DNA of 9,208 bases from Dehalococcoidia bacterium (lineage in GTDB: Bacteria > Chloroflexota > Dehalococcoidia > SAR202 > UBA826). Positions 1-6,285 of this stretch are shown piece by piece. Each line of letters opens with the position of its first letter. The first letter of the stretch is position 1. The notes beneath the pieces were generated by a model. It was not told where the DNA came from, searched no databases, and worked only from the letters and a program-made list of their open reading frames with translations. Location of the stretch: assembly GCA_012965485.1 (NCBI GenBank), contig DTSF01000225.1, forward strand, positions 1 through 9,208, read 5' to 3'. The position numbers and the translations under genes are program-made.

Positions 1-421
1 CATTTCCAGGCAAGATACCTCTTTTTACCTCAGATAAGCCGAATGAGGCATTTTCTGTTGCTAGCCTTATGTCTGTGGCCATTAAAAGTGTCATCCCGCC
101 TGCAAGGCAGTACCCGTTGACGGCGGCTATGACAGGCTTCCATACTTCCAACCCTCTGTTAAGTATTTGCTCGTCCTGAGTTTGCCATAATTCCCATTTT
201 TCCGGATTTCTTGGGATAGTTTTTTTTAAATCTGCCCCTGCTGAGAATGCTTTATCTCCTGCACCCGTGATTATCGCGCACCAAATATTCGGATCGTCTC
301 TAATTTCTATCCAGGCTTGAGATAATTCACTGTATGTCTCAGGGTCCATAGCGTTCATAGCTTCTGGTCTGTTAATGGTTAAATAGGCAGTTTTATTTCG
401 TTTTTCAAATATTAGAGCCAC
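1..421 (-). CDS. Enoyl-CoA hydratase/isomerase family protein (crotonase fold), N-terminal 140 residues, 3' end off the window
   Basis: The frame opens at a GTG (421-419) preceded by GGGAAGAA and stays open to the left edge, so the gene is partial. The translation has crotonase landmarks: INRPEAMNAMD near residues 16-26, FSAGADL (59-65) forming one half of the oxyanion hole, and AAVNGYCLAGG (99-109) forming the other half. The family acts on acyl-CoA thioesters, typically hydrating or isomerising a double bond. Of the two catalytic glutamates in classical enoyl-CoA hydratase, the second is kept (E131 in GLSEVKRG), but the first is replaced by Thr111 (AGGMTLLMATD). Standard syn-hydration is therefore doubtful, and isomerase, hydrolase or other crotonase chemistry is possible. 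It lies 86 bp downstream of two CoA-transferase genes on the same strand and probably processes the CoA ester they make. The family is secure; substrate and reaction are not. Confidence 0.9.
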   Translation of the reverse strand, partial: MALIFEKRNKTAYLTINRPEAMNAMDPETYSELSQAWIEIRDDPNIWCAIITGAGDKAFSAGADLKKTIPRNPEKWELWQTQDEQILNRGLEVWKPVIAAVNGYCLAGGMTLLMATDIRLATENASFGLSEVKRGILPGN

Positions 422-507
422 TGTTTCTTCCCTTTATTTGGGTGAGATTTAAATGATATGAGTGATTGTATGAAATTTAATGTCAAATTCCTCATTTTCT
501 TATTCTT

Positions 508-1755
508 CTATGAGTAAACCCTGTCGATCGGTTCAAGTGGGGTGGTGCCTTTTTCAATAAGCGAATCGATAGTCGACATATCTCTTGCCAGTAGGTCCGA
601 GAGTATAGGCAGGGTGTGCTCTGAGAACATCGGAGCTCTAACACCCAAATTCGTCGAGGATCTAGTGAATTTAAAAGGCAGGCCCGGGCTGGTATACTCG
701 CCCGCGTCGGGATGTTCAACAGTGTCTAGGTAGTTTCTTTCAGAGACGTGAGCATCTGAGAGTATGTCAGAGGCTTTAGCCACGATTCCAGCTCGTATAC
801 CTCTGGTTTGCATTAAATCCATAGCTTCTTTGTTACTTTTGCTCTTAGTCCAATCAGTTATTTCTAATTCTATTTTTTCTCTGTTTAATCTCCGCGAACT
901 CACTTCAGTTAAGTTATTGTCATTTTTCAATTCAGTGGATTCTATTACTTCGCACAATGTCTGCCATTCCTGATTTGACTCAACTGAGATCGCAATCCAG
1001 GAATCATCACCTTTACATTGGAATATTCCATGTGGATAGAAGACTGGATGATCGTTACCGATTCTTTTTGGTTCTTTTCCAGTGAATTGGTACTCTATGA
1101 AATACTCACCAATTACTGACATTGTTGCTTCTCTCAGGACAATCTCTAGATGCTGCCCTTCTCCTGTTTTGTATCGACGGAAAAGGGCCGCCATTATTCC
1201 AGTGGCGACATGAAATCCAGAATTATGATCGGCATAGAAATTACCTGGTTTGTGAGGCCGGCCATTTTTGTATCCCGTTATCGACGATAGGCCTCCCAAC
1301 GCATCTGTACCTGGTCCGAAGGAAATGTAATTGCTCCATGGCCCTTCAAGTCCTAAGGCCGGCATAGATACCATTATTATGTCAGGCTTCACGGCTCTAA
1401 GATCTTCATAGGTGAGACCTAAATTCCCCATGACTCTTGGACTGTAGTTTTGGATCACGATGTCACTGACATTTACTATCTCTTTGAACACTTCTTTACC
1501 TGTAGCGTGTGTCAAATCTATAGCTATACTTTTCTTGGCCCTGTTTACTTCATTGAATGTACCCACTTTGTTATATGCTCTGCCTTCTTCATCTTCACCG
1601 TGCATTGCAATGTTTCCTATAGCCCTACCCCAAGGAAGTTCCACTTTGAGTATTTCAGCGCCCATGTGACCCAGTATTCGGGTTGCTACGGGGCCAGCAA
1701 TGACATTAGTAAGGTCAGCAATCCTGCTGTTGGACAACGGAGTCGATTTTGGCAT
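508..1755 (-). CDS. Family III (CaiB/BaiF) CoA-transferase, subunit or paralogue with the catalytic Asp
   Basis: This 415-residue protein has the usual length of class III CoA-transferases (about 380-430), which move CoA between carboxylic acids through an aspartyl-CoA thioester. Visible landmarks are the N-terminal CoA-binding stretch (RIADLTNVIAGPVATRILGHMGAEILKVE, in pieces over residues 11-39), NRAKKSIAIDL (71-81), the IVIQNYSPRVMGNLGL region (99-114), and the active-site motif YADHNSG (174-180), in which D176 aligns with the nucleophilic Asp of formyl-CoA transferase. GIMAALFRRYKTGEGQ (186-201) follows, as is typical. The ATG at 1755 directly follows the TAA of the upstream transferase gene, with AAGGAG nine bases upstream, so coupled translation is likely. 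Substrate cannot be assigned. Precedents for adjacent class III pairs are SmtAB of Chloroflexus and BbsEF of toluene degraders. Family assignment is firm; pairing with the neighbour is inferred. Confidence 0.95.
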   Translation of the reverse strand: MPKSTPLSNSRIADLTNVIAGPVATRILGHMGAEILKVELPWGRAIGNIAMHGEDEEGRAYNKVGTFNEVNRAKKSIAIDLTHATGKEVFKEIVNVSDIVIQNYSPRVMGNLGLTYEDLRAVKPDIIMVSMPALGLEGPWSNYISFGPGTDALGGLSSITGYKNGRPHKPGNFYADHNSGFHVATGIMAALFRRYKTGEGQHLEIVLREATMSVIGEYFIEYQFTGKEPKRIGNDHPVFYPHGIFQCKGDDSWIAISVESNQEWQTLCEVIESTELKNDNNLTEVSSRRLNREKIELEITDWTKSKSNKEAMDLMQTRGIRAGIVAKASDILSDAHVSERNYLDTVEHPDAGEYTSPGLPFKFTRSSTNLGVRAPMFSEHTLPILSDLLARDMSTIDSLIEKGTTPLEPIDRVYS

Positions 1756-2973
1756 TTACACAACTCCTTTGGTTTTCAAATCAGTTATTTTTGAGGCACG
1801 GATTTTTAGATCTTTTTCATATATCTCGTGATTATTTTGTCCAAGTATTGGGGCAGGTAATGCCTTCCATTCAGCTGTTTTTAGCCGAAATGGTGAAGTT
1901 GGGTAGGACATTTTACCTACTATTTCATGCTCTACTGGGGTGAAAAATTTTCTATACTCGTTTTGAGGATCTGACATGGTTTCTTCAATTGACTGAACCA
2001 TAGTAAAAGGTACCCTCACTTCTTGAGCGAGAGTCTGGACCTCCTCGCGAGTGTGATCTCGCAACCATTCGGTTATAAGGCCATCGATCTCATCGGCGTG
2101 TTCTCTCATTCTGCTCATAACCTCATTATCTGCTAATCGTTCGTTTCCCGTCAGGAAGCCTATTCCTTCTGGATTACTGGGAGAATAATGGACATGTACC
2201 CACCCATCCTTACAAGGTAATAGAGTAGATGGATAGGCCCCAGTTGGTTCTCGAGTTATGAGCCTGGTGCCAGCCCTAGTCGGGTCGGAGCCGGTTTTAT
2301 GATATGTTTGGAAATAAGCGACTCCGTCAAAGGTACTAGTTAGAGCCTCAGTTGCTGACACATCTATGTGGTCTCCATGGCCTGATAGTGACCTAGCGAG
2401 AAGGGCGGCCATTATGGACATGGAACCGGCTAATCCACATTGGTACTCTGCTTGCCTACCGCCAGCTTTCATTGGCTCTTTATCCTCGTCTCCAGTCAGG
2501 TGCATGTAGCCGCTCATCGCGTAAGACACAATGTCTGAACCTTCAAAATGGCTGTATGGACCAAACTGTCCGAAATAGGTTAGAGAACACATTATCAACC
2601 CAGGGTTTAATGTAGATAATTCTTCGTATCGGAATCCCATCTGACTCATTAATCCTGGTTTGAAATTTTCAACAAGTATGTCCGACTCATTGCACAGTTT
2701 TAGGAAAATATTTTTGGCTTTTGGATTCGTGACATCTAGGGTGATGCTTTTTTTCCCGGCATTAAGGTATAGATGTGGCGCACTCGTTTCTATGTTCGGC
2801 TCGTTGTTAAAGAATGGACCGAAAGATCTGCATATGTCACCAATCTGTGGTATTTCGACTTTAATAACATCGGCACCTAGATCTCTTAATACTTTGGTGC
2901 AATAGCCACCGGTGTAGCCACTGCTAATGTCTAATACTTTTATTCCGCTTAAAGCTAGTTCCGATTTTCCCAC
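1756..2973 (-). CDS. Family III (CaiB/BaiF) CoA-transferase paralogue with Glu in place of the catalytic Asp
   Basis: This 405-residue member of the class III CoA-transferase family begins at a GTG (2973-2971); no strong Shine-Dalgarno is seen close to it, but family similarity starts at once (LSGIKVLDISSGYTGGYC, residues 8-25). Other landmarks are RDLGADVIKVEIP (30-42), AGKKSITLDVT (72-82), DILVENFKPGLM (98-109) and IMAALLARSLSGHGD (187-201). At the active-site position the sequence reads GGRQAEYQCG (171-180). E176 therefore stands where the partner protein has D176, an exchange seen in one branch of the family and possibly catalytically silent. It is the first gene of the minus-strand block and abuts the second transferase gene directly. 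It may be the non-canonical subunit of a heteromer, as proposed for BbsE in BbsEF, or an independent enzyme using Glu. Family is firm, role inferred. Confidence 0.94.
   Translation of the reverse strand: MGKSELALSGIKVLDISSGYTGGYCTKVLRDLGADVIKVEIPQIGDICRSFGPFFNNEPNIETSAPHLYLNAGKKSITLDVTNPKAKNIFLKLCNESDILVENFKPGLMSQMGFRYEELSTLNPGLIMCSLTYFGQFGPYSHFEGSDIVSYAMSGYMHLTGDEDKEPMKAGGRQAEYQCGLAGSMSIMAALLARSLSGHGDHIDVSATEALTSTFDGVAYFQTYHKTGSDPTRAGTRLITREPTGAYPSTLLPCKDGWVHVHYSPSNPEGIGFLTGNERLADNEVMSRMREHADEIDGLITEWLRDHTREEVQTLAQEVRVPFTMVQSIEETMSDPQNEYRKFFTPVEHEIVGKMSYPTSPFRLKTAEWKALPAPILGQNNHEIYEKDLKIRASKITDLKTKGVV
1764..1769 (-). promoter_or_regulatory. Shine-Dalgarno inside the upstream gene, for the second CoA-transferase
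   Basis: On the minus strand AAGGAG ends 8 bases before the TAA-ATG junction (1758-1753). It lies within the last codons of the first transferase gene and is optimally placed for the ATG at 1755. This explains how the downstream gene can be translated with a zero-base spacer and supports one transcript and near-equal production of both proteins. Confidence 0.75.
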
Positions 2974-3034
2974 GTTATTGATTAACCTGCTCCAGGGATA
3001 CTTAATGTAGTAATTCTTATCACCGATAATAAAT

Positions 3035-3062
3035 GATAAATAAATTCATCTGACATTATAAT
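3035..3062. promoter_or_regulatory. Candidate promoter -10 box and operator-like palindrome in the divergent intergenic region
   Basis: The 123 bases between the divergent starts at 2973 and 3097 contain a perfect TATAAT at 3057-3062, about 34 bases before the oxidoreductase start. No good -35 box is visible at the matching distance (TGATAA at 3034-3039 is a poor match). Just upstream, GATAAAT (3035-3041) and ATTCATC (3044-3050) form an inverted repeat with a 2-base centre and one mismatch. It sits where a repressor would block RNA polymerase. The -10 call is reasonable; the operator is a guess, because AT-rich DNA makes short palindromes common. Confidence 0.35.
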
Positions 3063-3096
3063 CCGGATAAAGGTTTGAATCCGAGGAGGCTTATTG

Positions 3097-4164
3097 ATGG
3101 GTATTCACATTCCAAAATTTGGCTTGAACAGAAACGACACAAGCTCAATATCGGCTTTTGCTACTGATGTGGCGAGAGCAGAAGAAGTGGGATGGGACTG
3201 CGCATTTCTTCCTGATTCTCAGTTACGCCGACGAGATACGTATGTTTTGCTTTCAGCCGCGGCTCAATCTACGTCCGAAATAACGATTGGGACATTGCTA
3301 GCAAACCCAGTGACTCGACATCCCTCGGTAACAGCTTCCAGTATAGCCACAGTGGCCGAATTGGCTCCCAATAGGACTATTTTGGCCATGGGTATAGGAG
3401 ATACAGCAGTGCGGCTTGCTGGACTACGTCCTGCTCGAATTAAGGAGCTAAAATCCAGTGTTCACATGATGAAGTCATTGTTAAATGGCGAACCTGTAGA
3501 TGTAGGAGCAGTACAACCTGCAAGATTGCCATTTCCCCAAGAGGTACCAATATGGCTTGCAGCAGGCGGTCCTAAAACTTTGGAGATGGCAGGTTCTTGT
3601 GCAGATGGGGTCTTTATAAGAGTTGGAACCGATATCGGAAACATTGAAACCTCAGTCAAGAAAATAAGACTGGGTGCCTTAAAGTCGAATGGTGGTCCAA
3701 ATTCAGTGAAAATCGGAGCGGTTTTCCATACGGTATTTTTTGAAGACGAAGAGTTATCTCTTTTGATGGCAAAGTCTATGGCTGCAGGATACTATGAATA
3801 CTCGCCGATGCTGCTGGATAATATTGGTCTTACTTGGGAAGGCCCTCACCCGGAAGAATTTAAAAAGCAAGGAAAAGTTTGGCCTGATTTTCACCACGCA
3901 CCTGACTTAATTGAAAGTGGACGGGCGGTAGACTTTTTAAGCGAGAGACATGCTGATGCCTTCTGTCTAAGAGGTGATGCCCCTCAGATTGCTAATCAGA
4001 TAATTCGAATTTTGGAGGAATGTAAAGTGCTAGAAATTGAATTTGAATATGTTGTTTTGCAGCCGATACCAAACCCTCCGACACCAGATTTAGGTAAAGA
4101 ATCATATATGGAGCAGGTACCTGCTCATATTCTTTCTATTGTAAGAAACGCTCTTATTAAATAA
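3097..4164 (+). CDS. Luciferase-like (LLM class) flavin/F420-dependent oxidoreductase
   Basis: The start is the ATG at 3097, seven bases after a strong GAGGAGG (3083-3089); a TTG one codon earlier is in frame but less likely. The 355-residue product is the usual size for bacterial-luciferase-superfamily TIM barrels such as methylenetetrahydromethanopterin reductase-like enzymes. Landmarks are ARAEEVGWDCAFLPD (26-40), TIGTLLANPVTRHP (63-76), ELAPNRTILAMGIGD (88-102) followed by the LRPA motif (110-113), and IWLAAGGPKTLEMAGSCADG (152-171). These enzymes use FMNH2 or reduced F420 in the cytoplasm for monooxygenation or hydride transfer. Nothing here tells which cofactor or substrate is used. It is divergent from the CoA-transferase block and could share its control region, so the two could belong to one catabolic route. 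Family is firm. Confidence 0.93.
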   Translation: MGIHIPKFGLNRNDTSSISAFATDVARAEEVGWDCAFLPDSQLRRRDTYVLLSAAAQSTSEITIGTLLANPVTRHPSVTASSIATVAELAPNRTILAMGIGDTAVRLAGLRPARIKELKSSVHMMKSLLNGEPVDVGAVQPARLPFPQEVPIWLAAGGPKTLEMAGSCADGVFIRVGTDIGNIETSVKKIRLGALKSNGGPNSVKIGAVFHTVFFEDEELSLLMAKSMAAGYYEYSPMLLDNIGLTWEGPHPEEFKKQGKVWPDFHHAPDLIESGRAVDFLSERHADAFCLRGDAPQIANQIIRILEECKVLEIEFEYVVLQPIPNPPTPDLGKESYMEQVPAHILSIVRNALIK

Positions 4165-4266
4165 TTTACAAATCTTTATTTATGACTGTTAATCTACGAC
4201 CAACTAGTAGTTATGTGTATTTTATTACCTCATATTTGACATATATGCAAAATTGGTGAAAAGTGT

Positions 4267-4698
4267 ATGTATCAATACTTTAGAGAAACTCCCTTGATAG
4301 AAGAAAACATTAAATCGACTACACGTGCTTCCGCCTGTCCGCATTGCGGAGGCAAAATGATGCTGCGGTCTGAAGAAATTATTTGTGTGATGTGTGGCAA
4401 GACTAATTATTTACCCATCAAAACGCTGGCGGCAATTCCCAGGCCAGAATACAGAGAGGAATTAATTACCTCCTTGGATAAGACATCATTTAAGATTAAG
4501 TATAGAATCATGAACCGTGCTTTGTTATCACGACTGCCTGAAAAGGGTTCCGGTACAATCCAACCCCATGCTTCTTGTGTGGATATTTCAGGACCTACTC
4601 GAACGTTGACCGCCGCACATTCGAGGGAAAACTTAAAAAAAGGGTTTTATAGAGCTACAGGGTTGAGATTGAAAGATTTAGAAGAGGCTCTGAGTTGA
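4267..4698 (+). CDS. Uncharacterised zinc-ribbon protein
   Basis: This 143-residue protein was not recognised beyond its metal site. Residues 24-43 hold CPHCGG then, after twelve residues, CVMCG: a CxxC-x12-CxxC arrangement typical of a zinc ribbon, with a beta-hairpin-like spacer. The remaining 100 residues are basic and polar and end in a predicted helix (GLRLKDLEEALS). There is no signal peptide or membrane segment, so it should be cytoplasmic, perhaps binding nucleic acid or protein; that is inference. The ATG at 4267 has only a weak GGTGAAA about nine bases upstream. It follows the oxidoreductase by 102 bases on the same strand with no obvious terminator between them. An imperfect 7-bp stem (4684-4690 with 4697-4703) spans its stop codon, and a T-run follows too far downstream to be a convincing terminator. 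Confidence 0.65.
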   Translation: MYQYFRETPLIEENIKSTTRASACPHCGGKMMLRSEEIICVMCGKTNYLPIKTLAAIPRPEYREELITSLDKTSFKIKYRIMNRALLSRLPEKGSGTIQPHASCVDISGPTRTLTAAHSRENLKKGFYRATGLRLKDLEEALS

Positions 4699-4826
4699 AC
4701 CTCGGGATCGTGAAGCTTTTTTGCCAATCGCATCCAACATTCCATTGAAAATGAGAGCATATATAGGGAAAAATCCGTACCAATAATCGGTAATGCACTC
4801 TTATATCATCCCATATGTGGTTAAAG

Positions 4827-5045
4827 CTATCCGACTAAAGCCCGCCTCATGGTGTAGCAAAAAATGAGATTGCCGCCAGTACTAGAAAACATAGATGAAA
4901 TAAACAAGATTCTCCAATTTCCTGCGATGCCTTCCCAAAGAGCTGTTCGCTGGTCAGGATAGAGATATAGTCCGGCAGAATTAGAACCTAAAATCGCTAT
5001 TCCCCCAACTAGGTTTAACAGAAAGAATATTGAAGTGTTTGTCAT
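4827..5045 (-). CDS. Small two-helix membrane protein, unrecognised
   Basis: The chosen start is the ATG at 5045-5043 because AGGAG (5059-5055) lies nine bases upstream of it; the frame is open further upstream to 5153, but that extension is charged, lacks a ribosome site and overlaps the palindrome at 5124-5156. The product is 72 residues long. Residues about 5-28 (SIFFLLNLVGGIAILG and following) and about 43-64 (NWRILFISSMFSSTGGNLIF and following) are hydrophobic and could each span the membrane. They are joined by a loop with a Tyr-Pro-Asp turn and an acidic, tryptophan-containing segment (DQRTALWEG), and the protein ends with basic residues (MRRALVG). I do not recognise the family. Codon use and the clear Shine-Dalgarno support a real gene. 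It is divergent from the epimerase gene, separated by 134 bases. Confidence 0.6.
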   Translation of the reverse strand: MTNTSIFFLLNLVGGIAILGSNSAGLYLYPDQRTALWEGIAGNWRILFISSMFSSTGGNLIFCYTMRRALVG

Positions 5046-5054
5046 TCTAATTAT

Positions 5055-5059
5055 CTCCT
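5055..5059 (-). promoter_or_regulatory. Shine-Dalgarno that fixes the start of the small membrane protein
   Basis: The minus-strand sequence CAGGAGATAATTAGAATG places AGGAG nine bases before the ATG at 5045. No comparable site precedes the upstream in-frame starts, which is why the 72-residue form was chosen over a 108-residue one. Confidence 0.65.
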
Positions 5060-5123
5060 GATCATGCTCATTCGGCCTATACCTCACAATGCGTAAATTG
5101 TGTTTAATATAAATATCTATAAA

Positions 5124-5156
5124 TAAGTGCCTTAAAATACCTATTTTGGGCACTTA
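5124..5156. promoter_or_regulatory. Interrupted palindrome upstream of the epimerase gene
   Basis: TAAGTGCC (5124-5131) pairs perfectly with GGCACTTA (5149-5156), and the inner arms AAAATA (5134-5139) and TATTTT (5142-5147) also pair, around a CC centre. The only defect is an internal TT opposite G. It ends 23 bases before the ATG at 5180, and a TATAAA (5118-5123) immediately precedes it, so transcription of the epimerase would begin in or near it. A dimeric repressor site or a 5'-leader hairpin are both possible. There is no T-run after it on the plus strand, so a terminator for that strand is unlikely. Confidence 0.5.
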
Positions 5157-5179
5157 GCAAATTCAGAGGAACCTTTTTG

Positions 5180-6112
5180 ATGAATATACTTATCGCTGGT
5201 GCCACAGGGTTTATTGGTAGTGCATTGGTTTCTTTTTTGAAAGGGAGAGGGCATGTTCTTACTGCCCTAGTTCGAGATGTAAATAGAGCATCAGCACAAC
5301 TTGGAACCGACGTTAAATTGATTAGTTTTGGAAGTACTGACAAAAAGTTAATTACTGAATTTGAAAACTCTGAGGTAGTAGTCAATCTGGCTGGCCGCCC
5401 ATTGGCTCCTTCTAGGTGGTCGAAAGCCAAAAAAGAGGAATTTTTTGACAGTCGAGTTGGTGTTACAAAAAAAATGGTATCAATCATGAGGGAGTGCAAA
5501 AATTCTCCATCTATTTTGGTGTCGGCCAGCGCTGTTGGTTATTACGGAGACCGATTTGACGAAGAAATTACGGAGACCTCTACAAAAGGTGAGGGATTTC
5601 TTGCTGATCTTTGCGATTCATGGGAAAAAACAGCTTCCGGGGCCGAAGATTTTGGGACCAGGGTGTGCACCTTGCGGATCGGGGTGGTTTTGGGAAGGGA
5701 AGGCGGGTTTTTGAAGCAGTTGTCATTACCTTTCAAAATGGGTATAGGGATTTACATTGGTAATGGTAATCAATGGGTTCCATGGATTCATTATTTAGAT
5801 CTTTTAAGGATTATAGATCTTGGTATAAATGATGAAAGCATATCTGGTCCGATAAATTGCACTTCACCTAAGCCAGTGACTGGTAAAAGTTTTGCAAAAT
5901 CCTTGGCTCCTATTCTGGGTGCCAAGATCCTCGTTGGATTACCCACGTTATGTCTTAGGCTTGTTTTTGGAGAGGGAGAAAAAGTATTAACGAGTAGCCA
6001 AAAAGCTTATCCAAGTCTCCTGCAGGGGAAGGAATTTCAGTTTATCCATGAAGATTTAGTACATGCTTTGAATGAGGAATGTTCTCCTAAAGGGGTCAAA
6101 TCACCAGAATAG
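5180..6112 (+). CDS. TIGR01777/YfcH-type NAD(P)-dependent epimerase (atypical SDR family)
   Basis: The 310-residue protein has the usual length of this family. Its N-terminus is a Rossmann nucleotide-binding motif, GATGFIG (7-13), followed by VVVNLAGRPL (66-75), the family hallmark SASAVGYYG (115-123), and WVPWIHYLDLLRII (199-212). The C-terminal 50 residues (about 253-300, with LRLVFGEGEKVL and SSQKAYP) match the DUF1731-type cap seen in YfcH. The true substrate of the family is not known; it is often listed as 'epimerase' or, misleadingly, as a SulA homologue. The ATG at 5180 is preceded by GAGGA (5166-5170) at nine bases; a TTG at 5177 is an alternative. It is a cytoplasmic enzyme. In many bacteria this gene is next to or fused with an SRPBCC domain, and a remnant of one seems to follow here. 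Family is firm, function open. Confidence 0.92.
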   Translation: MNILIAGATGFIGSALVSFLKGRGHVLTALVRDVNRASAQLGTDVKLISFGSTDKKLITEFENSEVVVNLAGRPLAPSRWSKAKKEEFFDSRVGVTKKMVSIMRECKNSPSILVSASAVGYYGDRFDEEITETSTKGEGFLADLCDSWEKTASGAEDFGTRVCTLRIGVVLGREGGFLKQLSLPFKMGIGIYIGNGNQWVPWIHYLDLLRIIDLGINDESISGPINCTSPKPVTGKSFAKSLAPILGAKILVGLPTLCLRLVFGEGEKVLTSSQKAYPSLLQGKEFQFIHEDLVHALNEECSPKGVKSPE

Positions 6113-6285
6113 ATACTCGGGAAATATACTCTGATGATTTAGCTAAAAATTTGCCTCAACTATCTCGGGCTCAATACAAAATTGAGACCTCTGTAAAATT
6201 GGAGGTAGGCTCCGAAGAGGCTTTTGAATTTTTTTCCTCTCCTCTTAACTTGGGTCTAACCATCTGTATTGGAATTGAAATTTAA
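6091..6285 (+). pseudogene. Probable remnant of an SRPBCC (START/COQ10-like) domain gene
   Basis: An open frame without any ATG lies right after the epimerase, shifted by one frame relative to it. From about 6166 it reads AQYKIETSVKLEVGSEEAFE followed by FFSSPLNLGL, which looks like the first strand, first helix and 'F-F-DP-NL' segment at the N-terminus of SRPBCC proteins. The resemblance stops near 6262, and the frame ends at TAA 6283-6285, inside the convergent acyltransferase gene. A whole SRPBCC domain needs about 140 residues, so at best a third is present. SRPBCC domains often accompany TIGR01777 epimerases, which supports a decayed partner. Chance resemblance of a short stretch cannot be excluded. 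Confidence 0.4.

Noticed and set aside
453..486. TTGACA on the minus strand (486-481) upstream of the enoyl-CoA hydratase-like gene, as a promoter
   Set aside because: The best -10-like hexamer, TATCAT (458-453), is 22 bases away, and at 17 bases only a poor ACTCAT is found. The hydratase is more simply read from the upstream operon.
1450..1794. Plus-strand open frame of 114 codons across the CoA-transferase junction
   Set aside because: It is antisense to two well-supported genes, has no ribosome site, and its Cys/Phe/Tyr-rich translation is typical of an antisense shadow.
4684..4722. Rho-independent terminator after the zinc-ribbon gene
   Set aside because: The 7-bp stem is imperfect and the T-run (4717-4722) starts 13 bases after it, too far for a canonical terminator.
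5046..5153. N-terminal extension of the small membrane protein to 108 residues
   Set aside because: There is no ribosome site, it would run through the 5124-5156 palindrome, and a strong Shine-Dalgarno precedes the internal ATG at 5045.
5104..5499. Minus-strand open frame of 131 codons opposite the epimerase
   Set aside because: It is antisense to the conserved N-terminal half of the epimerase and resembles no family.
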